From: Spirochaetae bacterium HGW-Spirochaetae-7
GTDB taxonomy: Bacteria; Spirochaetota; Spirochaetia; Treponematales; UBA12059
DNA: 18,656 nt
NCBI GenBank assembly: GCA_002839245.1
Contig: PGXR01000019.1
Location: 2,426 to 21,081, forward strand
Direction of reading: 5' to 3'
The number at the start of each line of letters is the position of its first letter. Positions within the stretch are counted from its first letter, which is position 1. The position numbers and the translations under genes were made by a program. Under the pieces are notes generated by a model. That model did no database searches. It was not told the DNA's origin and saw only the letters and a list, made by a program, of their open reading frames with translations. This document shows positions 7,909-15,307 of the stretch, piece after piece.

Positions 7909-9669
7909 ATGAATGGATCAGAGCAGGCATTCCGCCGTTCAGTCTCGATGGCCTTCGACGGCGACGGGCCCGTCCTTTTCGACCGCCTGCCGCTGGACCC
8001 TCCCCGCGTGGAGACGGCCCTTGGCAGGGAATTCGTCATCATCCCCGGGGCAGGCCTCGCCGCCTTGGCCGGACGAGCCTTCCACGACATGCAGTTCCTG
8101 CACCGCGGCACTACCCTCGAAGCCCTGGCCCGGGTCGCCTTCGACCCCGGTTCCGACGAGCGCGACCGCTACGTCGCCGGAGCCCAGCTCGACAACGCCG
8201 CGCTCAGCGCCGCGGGAAGGTTCCCCATCTGCCAGGATACCGGCACCGCCGCCGTCTACGGATGGAAGGGCGACAACGTACTTGTTGACTTCGCCGGCTG
8301 GCAGGCCGACGGCGATGCAGACGGCAAGGCCGACGATGCCGACGCTCTCGCCAAAGGCTCCCTGGCCACCTGGCAGGCCGACAGGCTGAGGAACAGCCAG
8401 GTCGCGCCGCTGCCTGATTTCGGCGAGAAAAACACCGGCAACAACGCGCCGTTGTCGACGCACATCGCCTCAGTCCGCGGCGGCGAGTACCGCTTTCTTT
8501 TCGTCGCAAAAGGCGGAGGTTCAGCCAACAAGACAGCCCTGTTCCAGAAGACCAAGAGCCTCCTTGGGCCCGACGCCTTTGCCGAGTTCGTCCGGACCGC
8601 GATAGGCGAGCTTGGCGTATCGGCATGCCCGCCATACCGGATCGTCGTCGTCCTGGGCGGCCAGAGCCCCGAGGAGACGGCGCTGGCCGGCAAGCTGGCG
8701 AGCTCGGGCGCGCTTGACGCCCTGCCGTCCGCCCCCGGCGCCGAAGGAGGCCCCTACCGTGACCGCCAGCTTGAATCCGTCGTGATGGAAACCGCCGCCC
8801 GGTCAGGCTGGGGCGCCCAGTTCGGCGGCCGCTTCATGGCACGCGACGCCCGCGTCGTCAGGCTTCCCCGCCACGCCGCCAGCCTGCCCGTCGTCGTGGC
8901 CGTGTCGTGCTCGGCCCATCGCCAGGCGTACGCCTACATAAACCGCGACGGCTGGTTCCTCGAGCGGCTTGCCGGACCCGGCGACCTGGCGCGCATAGTC
9001 GAATCCGCCAGGGCCAACGCGGGCATGACGCCATCGGCCGGCGCCGCTACCGGCCTGGCACCGGCCGACGGCCACCCGGCAACCGGGTTCGGCGCCTTCA
9101 GCACGGCGCGCCGCGTCGACCTCGGCGAGCCCGGCAGCCCGGAGACAGCCGCCGCGATAAGGAGCCTCCGCGCCGGCGAACTGGTCGAGCTATGGGGCAA
9201 GGCCGTACTTGCCCGCGACGCCGCACACGCGCGGCTCCAGGCCATGATCGACAAAGGCGAGACGCTCCCCGGCTGGACCCGCTGGCCCGCCTTCTACGCC
9301 AGCCCCACCGAAACGCCTGAAGGCGCCGCAGTCGGCTCGATAGGACCGACCACCTCGAAGCGTATGGACTCCTACCTTGACGCGTTCGGCGCACGCGGCA
9401 TTTTCCCGCTGACCATAGGCAAGGGCGAGCGAGCGCCCGTCTGCGCGGCAACCTGCGCCAAGTACGGCACCGCCTACCTGGCCGCGGTGGGCGGAGCGGC
9501 CGCGCTCGCTGCCTCGCGCTACGTGTCGTCATGCGTCGTCATAGCCTGGCCCGAGCTGGGCATGGAGGCGGTGCGGCTCGTGGAGTTTACCGGCCTGCCT
9601 GCGCTGGTGGCGGTGGATTCAGCAGGCAACGATTACTACGCGAGCGGCAGGAAGCAAGACCTCTCGTAA
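7909..9669 (+). CDS. fumA: Class I fumarate hydratase, Fe-S dependent
   Basis: A single-chain class I fumarase (586 residues) that interconverts fumarate and malate in the cytoplasm with a [4Fe-4S] cluster. The three cluster cysteines aligned with E. coli FumA are present: FPICQDTGTA (Cys108), SACPPYRI (Cys240) and AVSCSAHRQ (Cys334). KGGGSANKT (201-209), GAQFGG (302-307) and SIGPTTSKRMDSY in the beta part are also typical. Alpha and beta parts are fused, as in FumA/FumB. An Ala/Gly/Pro-rich stretch of roughly 25 extra residues sits at the alpha-beta junction (about 368-395). The start is uncertain: ATG 7909 fits the family N-terminus and a TAnnnT-6-ATG leaderless geometry, while ATG 7873 (12 residues longer) has AAGGAGG only two bases away, too close to be ideal. 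It is monocistronic. Confidence 0.93.
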   Translation: MNGSEQAFRRSVSMAFDGDGPVLFDRLPLDPPRVETALGREFVIIPGAGLAALAGRAFHDMQFLHRGTTLEALARVAFDPGSDERDRYVAGAQLDNAALSAAGRFPICQDTGTAAVYGWKGDNVLVDFAGWQADGDADGKADDADALAKGSLATWQADRLRNSQVAPLPDFGEKNTGNNAPLSTHIASVRGGEYRFLFVAKGGGSANKTALFQKTKSLLGPDAFAEFVRTAIGELGVSACPPYRIVVVLGGQSPEETALAGKLASSGALDALPSAPGAEGGPYRDRQLESVVMETAARSGWGAQFGGRFMARDARVVRLPRHAASLPVVVAVSCSAHRQAYAYINRDGWFLERLAGPGDLARIVESARANAGMTPSAGAATGLAPADGHPATGFGAFSTARRVDLGEPGSPETAAAIRSLRAGELVELWGKAVLARDAAHARLQAMIDKGETLPGWTRWPAFYASPTETPEGAAVGSIGPTTSKRMDSYLDAFGARGIFPLTIGKGERAPVCAATCAKYGTAYLAAVGGAAALAASRYVSSCVVIAWPELGMEAVRLVEFTGLPALVAVDSAGNDYYASGRKQDLS

Positions 9670-9849
9670 GAAACAAAATTTCATAAACCAACCGCCGTGC
9701 GGGCCCCGCCTTGGCGCAACGACGCTTGGCCTGGAAGACGCTTTACAACCGGGCTTATTTCACGACGCGTCGGACCGGCTATCAGGTACAAAGCAGCCCT
9801 CGGGGGACAGGTAGCCGAACTCCCGGCAGACGAATACTATACTGAAAAG

Positions 9850-9895
9850 CACGTCCGCGCCGCCGCGTCTTCAATGACGCCGCGGTGCGGACGTG
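9850..9895 (-). terminator. Large hairpin terminator after the 232-residue gene
   Basis: Two 20-base arms (9850-9869 and 9876-9895) pair with one C-C mismatch and one G-U wobble around a six-base TTCAAT loop. On the minus strand the stem is followed by CTTTTCAG, a short T-run, so it best serves the gene ending at 9908; it may also stop fumarase read-through. The remaining 180 bases between the fumarase stop and this hairpin hold no gene or RNA that I recognise. Confidence 0.6.
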
Positions 9896-9907
9896 GTTGT
9901 AACACGG

Positions 9908-10606
9908 CTAGGTTTTTACGACAGCGGGTTTCTTCTTTCCGGTTGCGGCGCGCCGGCGCGTAGGGGCCAGGGGGCCGAGTTTTTCCAGTTCGTCGGGGGT
10001 GTCGTAGAAGGCGACCTCGCAGACGCCGCGGAGGTCGCTCACCCAGGAGTCAAGCTCCTTGAGCTTGCGGTCACGTTCGGCAGTGGAGGCCTGGGCGGAA
10101 CCGGACTCGTATGCATGTGTCGTGTACTTCTTCATTACGTCATCGACTACCTTCTTCTCGTCTCTGAGCCTGTCTTTCGTGTAGCCGAAGACCGCAAGCC
10201 CGTCCGTGAAACGTTTATCTCCCAGCATGTTTTCGTAGAAAGTGCCTGCCTGGTCGTACCAACCGGAAAAGCTCTGCTTTCGCGTACCCATGAGCCTGAG
10301 CGCCGCGACGCCCTTGGGGTCGTCGCCGAGTGCGATGCGGGCAAGCTTCAGGGTCTTGGAGTACACGACGTTGGCGGTAGCCCAGGCACCCGAGAACTCG
10401 GCCGACGCTTCCATCTTCTCGCCGTACTCGAGGCTTGTACGCTTGGAAAGCGAGTCGGCCGCATCGACCAGGTCGAGGCCTTCCTTGAACCTCGCTTCCG
10501 TATACCCGTAGCCCGACAGCACCGAGGACATCTCGGGCAGTCCGGCCGCGTTCTCGACGAGCGTCCTCGCTCCCTGCAGGAACTTCGATCGCGACGATTT
10601 TGGCAT
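9908..10606 (-). CDS. Helical protein of unknown function with internal duplication
   Basis: A 232-residue protein that I cannot assign to a named family. It is predicted all-helical and soluble, with no signal peptide or transmembrane segment. Two halves are related: YGYTEARFKEGLDLVDAA (33-50) matches FGYTKDRLRDEKKVVDDV (140-157), and KLARIALGDDPKG (87-99) matches GVCEVAFYDTPDE (194-206). The repeat offset is thus about 107 residues, giving two four-helix-like modules. The last 17 residues are basic (RRR, KKK) and could bind nucleic acid. The start at ATG 10606 has a strong AGGAGG nine bases upstream. The heptad-repeat frame, if read through, ends six bases before it, so the two probably form one transcript from the promoter at 11157-11184. 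Similar-looking hypothetical proteins exist in Bacteroidetes-type genomes (from memory, not checked). Confidence 0.75.
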   Translation of the reverse strand: MPKSSRSKFLQGARTLVENAAGLPEMSSVLSGYGYTEARFKEGLDLVDAADSLSKRTSLEYGEKMEASAEFSGAWATANVVYSKTLKLARIALGDDPKGVAALRLMGTRKQSFSGWYDQAGTFYENMLGDKRFTDGLAVFGYTKDRLRDEKKVVDDVMKKYTTHAYESGSAQASTAERDRKLKELDSWVSDLRGVCEVAFYDTPDELEKLGPLAPTRRRAATGKKKPAVVKT

Positions 10607-10708
10607 GATGGTTTACCTCCTACGAATATACAAACGGCCGCCAACGGCAGCCTTATCTTCGAGGATGGGAAATCTATGCAGCGAGGATAGGAATAAACAA
10701 TTTTCGAA

Positions 10709-10960
10709 ATGGTCCCCCCGGTTCCGGCTGTCGTTCCCCCACGACGTTCTGTCGTTCCCACTCGGCATTCAGTCGTCCCCCCGGTTCATTCTGTCGTTAT
10801 CCTGGGGCGTTGGACCATTCTTCCACGACCCGCAGGCGTTCCCCCGCGACTTGGGAACATTCCCCCGCGACTTGGGAACATTCCCCCGCGTCGTTCCGTT
10901 GTCGCCCGGCGTCGTTCGGCCGTTCCCCCGCGACAATGAGCCATTCCCCGACGCCATGGG
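10709..10960 (-). repeat. Degenerate tandem array of twelve 21-bp units
   Basis: Twelve consecutive 21-base units stay in perfect register, with a minus-strand core of CGGGGGAACG. Two neighbouring units (10835-10876) are almost identical and the others differ at several positions. The unit length equals seven codons, so the array keeps frame. On the minus strand it encodes heptads of the type xGNxxxS; Gly-Asn/Asp is kept in nearly every unit. There are no unique spacers, so it is not a CRISPR array. Confidence 0.9.
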
Positions 10961-11098
10961 CATCGGTGCGCGGCGTTCGAGTACGGCGAGACGGGCGTTG
11001 GTGGTATCGGCAGAAGCAACGGTATCGGCAGGGCCATGGCAGGAGAAGTCGAGGCGGCGGGCAAGCATCGTGCGGCGAAGCGTCGCCACGGCACTCAT
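10769..11098 (-). CDS. Short heptad-repeat protein, frame possibly cut by a TGA
   Basis: A 109-residue frame with real expression signals: ATG 11098 has GGAGG five bases upstream and a strong promoter about 60 bases upstream. Residues 1-50 are an ordinary mixed sequence (MSAVATLRRTMLARRLDFS). From about residue 50 the protein is made of seven-residue repeats such as RGNVPKS (twice in a row), RGNACGS and QDNDRMN, rich in Gly, Asn, Ser and Arg and probably disordered or fibrous. The TGA at 10769-10771 falls inside the repeat array. Beyond it the same frame continues through three more heptads and a further 30 residues to a TAA at 10613-10615, six bases before the next gene. So it is either a truncated allele or the gene really ends here. 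Function unknown. Other frames through the array are also open, which is expected of a GC-rich repeat. Confidence 0.5.
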   Translation of the reverse strand: MSAVATLRRTMLARRLDFSCHGPADTVASADTTNARLAVLERRAPMPMASGNGSLSRGNGRTTPGDNGTTRGNVPKSRGNVPKSRGNACGSWKNGPTPQDNDRMNRGDD

Positions 11099-11156
11099 GG
11101 GAACCTCCGGGCTTTTTGAACTCGTTCTATCATATAGTCGCAGGCGCTATGGGCTG

Positions 11157-11184
11157 AGTGTAGCCCCGGAGCGATGGTTGTCAA
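11157..11184 (-). promoter_or_regulatory. Strong sigma70-type promoter for the heptad-repeat/helical-protein unit
   Basis: Minus strand: a consensus TTGACA (11179-11184), a 16-base spacer, then TACACT (11157-11162). Transcription would start near 11150 and give a leader of about 50 bases ending in the GGAGG site at 11104-11108. It lies just after the hsdR stop, so the unit is transcribed separately from the restriction locus. Confidence 0.65.
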
Positions 11185-11222
11185 GGAAAAGGTGGGGAAA
11201 ATATCGAAATAAATATGAGTCG

Positions 11223-14200
11223 CTAACGCGGTAGCTTGCGAGGCGATCGAAGGCAGACTACCGTACCGGCCCGCGATCGAGCCGGGATACCCGTCAGCGT
11301 GTATACCATATCGCTGACGAATCGCTTGAACGACTCGTTCTCCACGTACTGTTTGTACACCTGCGTGTCGTCCAGGAGGAGGGTCTGCATGACCTTCGCG
11401 AGCGCCTGGTCATGAGCCATCCGCGCAGTATGGGGCGTGTTCTCCTTGGCGTCACGGTAGGCGGGATCGGCGGCTACCTGAGGGGCGATCTCGTCACGGA
11501 TACGTTTGCTTACGCGGTCGGCGTCGGTGAACAGGGTACCGAATTGCTCGTTGAACGATTTGATTATGCTGCTCAGGCGGTCCATCTCGGCCTCGGGCGT
11601 ATACCCGCCCGTTTCGGTACGAACCGGCTCGATCTCGCCGTCCTCGTCCTCCAGCGCTATCCTCTGGATGGCCTTCTTCTCGACGCGGTAGCTGTCCATG
11701 TCTATCGTCTCGAGTATTCCCCTGGCAAGGTCTTCCTCCTTGGGCGCGGGAAGCTTGGGGACGAGCAGGTTCAGGAAGATCGACAGCTTCTCCCATCCTG
11801 CGTTGCCATAGCTCAGGATGGCCGACAGGAAGGCGTAGGTTCGGCAGAAGACCTTGGCCTTGCTCTTGAAGTCAACCTGGCCATCCTCGTCGAGGCGATC
11901 GACGTATTCGGCCACGCAGGCGTCGAGTATTGGATCGAGGGCCGGGCGGTCAGCGCCGGAGAGGAAGCCGGCGACGAGTCCGTCAACCTGGGCCTGGGCG
12001 TACACCTGCACCCCGTCGAGCGCGGCCTTGAGGTCATGCAGCTTGTTCGGGTCGGTCTCGTCGGCAAGCAGCGTGGTACGGTAGTAATCCTGGAAGGCGT
12101 AGGTTATGGCCTCGGCATTGTTCTGGAAGTCGAGCACGAAACAGTCGTGCTTCTGAGGATGCGCCCGGTTGAGCCGCGACAGCGTCTGTACGGCCTTGAT
12201 GCCCGACAACGGCTTGTCCACGTACATCGTGTGGAGGAGCGGCTCGTCGTACCCGGTCTGGAACTTGTCGGCGCAGACGAGGAAGCGGTACGGATCGTCC
12301 TGGATATTCTTCTCGATGTCTCCGCTCGGGAAGCCGTTGAGAGACGACTCGGTAACCTTGGCTCCGCCGTACTCGTGCTCGCCGGAGAAGGCGACGATGG
12401 CCTTGTATGGGCTCTTGCGCTCGATCAGGTAATCGCGAATGGCGTGAAAGTACTGTATGGCCCGCTCGATGCCGTTGCATATGACCATGGCCCGCGCCTG
12501 GCCGCCTATCTTGCCGGTCGCCATGACCTGCTCGTGGAAGTGGTCGACCATTATCTCGGCCTTGAGCCTGATGGCCTGCTCGTGGCTCTCGACGTACTTG
12601 CGCAGCTTCTTCCTGGCCTTCTTGGTGTCGAACTCGGGATCGGCCTCGGTCTTCTTGACCAGCTTGTAGTAGCTATCCACCGGCGTGTAGTAGCGCAGGA
12701 CGTCCAGGATGAAGCCCTCCTCTATCGCCTGCTTCATCGTATAGCAGTGGAAGGGCCGGTGTCTGACCTTGCCTTCGGGGTCCGGCGGCAGCACCTCGCC
12801 GAACAGTTCCAGCGTCTTGTTCTTGGGCGTGGCGGTGAAGGCGAAGTAGCTGGCGTTGGCCAGCAGCCTGTGGGCTTCGATACGAGCCTCGAGCGCCTCG
12901 TTTATCGTGTCCTCGGGATCGGGCGTTTCGCCATCCGCGGGCGTGACGCCGGACCGGTCGTGGCCGGAGAGGGCCTGGCTCATGGCCGCGGAGGTTCGCC
13001 CGCCCTGGCTGGAATGCGCCTCGTCGATAAGGATGGCGAAGCGCCTGCCCTCGTCGAGCGTTATCTCGTTGAGAATGAACGGGAATTTCTGTACGGTCGA
13101 TACGATTATCTTCTTGCCCGACTGTATGAAGCGCTTGAGGTCGCCGGAATGCTCGGCGTGCCCGACCGTCGCGCTCACCTGCATGAAGCCCTTGATGGTC
13201 CTCTGTATCTGCTTGTCGAGGTTACGGCGGTCCGTCACCACGATCACCGAGTCGAAGGTCTCTGTTCCATCGCGACTCTTGAGCCCTATGAGCTGGTGCG
13301 CCAGCCAGGCTATGGAGTTGGACTTGCCCGAGCCGGCCGAATGCTGGACGAGGTAGCGGTGGCCGACGCCGTGCTCGCGGGCGTGCGACAGCGCCTTACG
13401 CACCACGTCGAGCTGGTGGTAGCGGGGCCACACCTGCTTGCGCTTCTTCCTGCCCGTTCGCTCGTCCTTCTCCTCGAATATCTGGGCGTAGTTCTCGATG
13501 ATGTCGGTCAGCCCCAAGGGGGCAAGTACCTCCTCCCAGAGGTAGGCTGTCTTGAGCCCCGCGGGGTTGGGAGGGTTGCCCGCGCCGTCGCCGTAGCCCT
13601 TGTTGAAGGGCAGGAACCACGAGGCCTTGCCTCGAAGCTCCGCGCACATCATCACCTCGGCGTCGTCCACGGCGAAGTGCACCGCGCAGCGGCCGAACTC
13701 GAAGAGGCGCTCGCGCGGGTCTCGGTCGCGCCTGTATTGCTCCACCGCGTCGGCCACCGTCTGCTTGGTCAGGCTGTTCTTGAGCTCGAAGGTGGCTATA
13801 GGCAGGCCGTTGATGAAGAGGCAGAGGTCGAGCGCGCACCGGCTCTGGTCGATGCCATAGGCGAGCTGGCGGGTAATGGAGAAGCGGTTCCGCTCGTACA
13901 AGGAAGCCGCCGTGGCATTGCCAGGCGATGGCGTCCCGTAGAAAAGGTCGAAGTGCACGGGGCCGTGGTCTATCCCCTTGCGGAGCACGTCTATGACGCC
14001 GCGCTTGCCTATCTCCCCGGATAGTCGGCCAAGGAACTTGAGGCGGTTCATGTCTCTAGGATCGCTCGCGTCGGCCAAGGCGAGCTTCACGAATGCCTCG
14101 GGCTGCGTATCGCGGAGGAAGGCGAACAACAGCGGCGCGTCGACGGCGTAGGCGCGGTCGTAGTTCCTGGGGCTACCGGCGATATAGCCTGAGCCGCCGT

Positions 14201-14312
14201 AGGGTGGAGCCAACTCGGCGACGCCGTCCGCGGCTACGGACAAGCCATCGGTTCCGGTCATGTGCCTGACGATCAGGGTCTCGAGGCCTTTCTCGCTCGT
14301 GTCTGTGGGCAT
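11223..14312 (-). CDS. hsdR: Type I restriction enzyme motor/endonuclease subunit HsdR
   Basis: A 1029-residue HsdR of normal length. It cleaves DNA far from the recognition site after ATP-driven translocation in complex with HsdM and HsdS. The N-terminal PD-(D/E)xK nuclease shows Asp162, FELKN (Glu176, Lys178) and the downstream Gln-Tyr of EQYRR (191-195). The SF2 translocase follows: Walker A HSAGSGKS (324-331), VVTDRRNLD (358-366), DEAH (430-433), TATP (493-496), and further on DKFQTGYDEP and QTLSRLNRAH (motifs V and VI). The C-terminal helical part is complete. The start at ATG 14312 has AGGAG seven bases upstream, and the gene begins two bases after the RhuM-Fic stop. No clear terminator follows. 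No frameshift or lost catalytic residue is visible, so the motor looks functional. Confidence 0.96.
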   Translation of the reverse strand: MPTDTSEKGLETLIVRHMTGTDGLSVAADGVAELAPPYGGSGYIAGSPRNYDRAYAVDAPLLFAFLRDTQPEAFVKLALADASDPRDMNRLKFLGRLSGEIGKRGVIDVLRKGIDHGPVHFDLFYGTPSPGNATAASLYERNRFSITRQLAYGIDQSRCALDLCLFINGLPIATFELKNSLTKQTVADAVEQYRRDRDPRERLFEFGRCAVHFAVDDAEVMMCAELRGKASWFLPFNKGYGDGAGNPPNPAGLKTAYLWEEVLAPLGLTDIIENYAQIFEEKDERTGRKKRKQVWPRYHQLDVVRKALSHAREHGVGHRYLVQHSAGSGKSNSIAWLAHQLIGLKSRDGTETFDSVIVVTDRRNLDKQIQRTIKGFMQVSATVGHAEHSGDLKRFIQSGKKIIVSTVQKFPFILNEITLDEGRRFAILIDEAHSSQGGRTSAAMSQALSGHDRSGVTPADGETPDPEDTINEALEARIEAHRLLANASYFAFTATPKNKTLELFGEVLPPDPEGKVRHRPFHCYTMKQAIEEGFILDVLRYYTPVDSYYKLVKKTEADPEFDTKKARKKLRKYVESHEQAIRLKAEIMVDHFHEQVMATGKIGGQARAMVICNGIERAIQYFHAIRDYLIERKSPYKAIVAFSGEHEYGGAKVTESSLNGFPSGDIEKNIQDDPYRFLVCADKFQTGYDEPLLHTMYVDKPLSGIKAVQTLSRLNRAHPQKHDCFVLDFQNNAEAITYAFQDYYRTTLLADETDPNKLHDLKAALDGVQVYAQAQVDGLVAGFLSGADRPALDPILDACVAEYVDRLDEDGQVDFKSKAKVFCRTYAFLSAILSYGNAGWEKLSIFLNLLVPKLPAPKEEDLARGILETIDMDSYRVEKKAIQRIALEDEDGEIEPVRTETGGYTPEAEMDRLSSIIKSFNEQFGTLFTDADRVSKRIRDEIAPQVAADPAYRDAKENTPHTARMAHDQALAKVMQTLLLDDTQVYKQYVENESFKRFVSDMVYTLTGIPARSRAGTVVCLRSPRKLPR

Positions 14313-14314
14313 TC

Positions 14315-15307
14315 TCAGTCTCCTGTGACCAATAGCTGCATCACGATGCGCGTCAACGCCTCTTTTTCATCAGGGCGGCTTTCAGCGATCATCAGTGTCA
14401 ATGCGACCAAGGTGGCATTTGAAACGCGCGGCGTTCCATCGACTTTCTGCAGCGCTCCATTCCGTTCCAGAAACCAGAGGAACAAGGCGGCGCCGATCCG
14501 CTTGTTGCCGTCGACGAAGGCGTGATTCTTGACCAGGAAATAGAGCAGGTGCGCGGCCTTTTCTTCGAGCCCATGATAAAGCTCCTCGCCATCGAAGGTC
14601 TGCATGATCGCCCCGAGCGCTCCGGCCAGGCTGGAGTCCTTTTCCATACCGAACAGGCTCGATGCACCGGATCGCCGTTGCAGCTGCTCGACGATGCGGA
14701 GAGCTTCATCGTAACCGAGCGCGTACGTTGCCGGCAGGACCGATCGCGGTTTGACGACCCGCTCGTGGTCGTAATCATCGAGCAAACCGAGCGCCTGGTT
14801 GTAGTCGCCGACCACCGCCAACAGCGCCTTCGCCTCATCGTCCGACAGGTCCCGACGCCGGGCCGTATCGACTATCAGACGGACCGCCTGGTTGAGGTCC
14901 CGCAGGCGCTTTTCATTGAGGGAGTAGCCCTTGACCAGATGGTCGCGCAACACGCGGGTAGCCCAGATACGGAACCGCGTGCCTTGCTTCGAGTTGACCC
15001 GGTATCCCACGGAGATGATGGCGTCGAGGTTGTACAGCCGCACCCGGCGACGGACCTGCCGCTTTCCTTCATCTTGAACTACCGAGGATTCCTCGGTATT
15101 TGAGGATTCCTCTAGTTCACCTTCGTCATAGATATTACGGAGATGAAGGCCGATCGTATCGCTGTCCTTGTCGAACAGCCGTGACATCTGTCTTTGGCTC
15201 AACCACAGGCTGTCGTGTTCGAGGCGCACGTCGATAGAAACCTGCCCATCGGCCGCCTGATACAGGACCATCTCCCCGTGCAGGCCTCCGAGAGTCTCAT
15301 CGCTCAT
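14315..15307 (-). CDS. RhuM-Fic/Doc fusion protein
   Basis: A 330-residue protein. The N-terminal part (about 10-130) is the RhuM-like domain: VRLEHDSLWLSQRQMSRLF, then RRVRLYNLDAIISVGYRV and RFRIWATRVLRDHL. The C-terminal part (about 220-325) is a Fic/Doc fold with the loop HAFVDGNKRIGAALF starting at His262. That is the HxFxDGNKR variant, in which Lys269 stands where AMPylating Fic proteins have Gly, as in the Doc kinase toxin. Proteins of this layout are often found among type I restriction genes. The start overlaps the stop of the half-length hsdS (ATGA, four bases) with GGAGG and GAGG just upstream. The stop is two bases before hsdR. The likely role is a toxin-like modifier of a cytoplasmic protein tied to restriction; the target is unknown. 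Confidence 0.9.
   Translation of the reverse strand: MSDETLGGLHGEMVLYQAADGQVSIDVRLEHDSLWLSQRQMSRLFDKDSDTIGLHLRNIYDEGELEESSNTEESSVVQDEGKRQVRRRVRLYNLDAIISVGYRVNSKQGTRFRIWATRVLRDHLVKGYSLNEKRLRDLNQAVRLIVDTARRRDLSDDEAKALLAVVGDYNQALGLLDDYDHERVVKPRSVLPATYALGYDEALRIVEQLQRRSGASSLFGMEKDSSLAGALGAIMQTFDGEELYHGLEEKAAHLLYFLVKNHAFVDGNKRIGAALFLWFLERNGALQKVDGTPRVSNATLVALTLMIAESRPDEKEALTRIVMQLLVTGD

Noticed and set aside
9700..9840. tRNA-like or small-RNA gene after fumarase
   Set aside because: I looked for a T-loop (GGTTCGAAT type) and a cloverleaf and found none.
9697..9963. 88-codon plus-strand frame after fumarase
   Set aside because: No ribosome site; it runs through the terminator hairpin and the end of the opposite gene.
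10709..10960. CRISPR array
   Set aside because: Units are contiguous 21-mers without spacers and no cas genes are present.
10605..11234. Plus-strand or alternative minus-strand proteins through the 21-bp repeat
   Set aside because: All frames of the array are open because of its composition. Only the minus frame from 11098 has a ribosome site and a promoter.
11412..14024. 870-codon plus-strand open frame opposite hsdR
   Set aside because: It is the shadow of hsdR: high-GC codons leave the antisense frame open. It shows no family motif, while the minus strand has all HsdR motifs.
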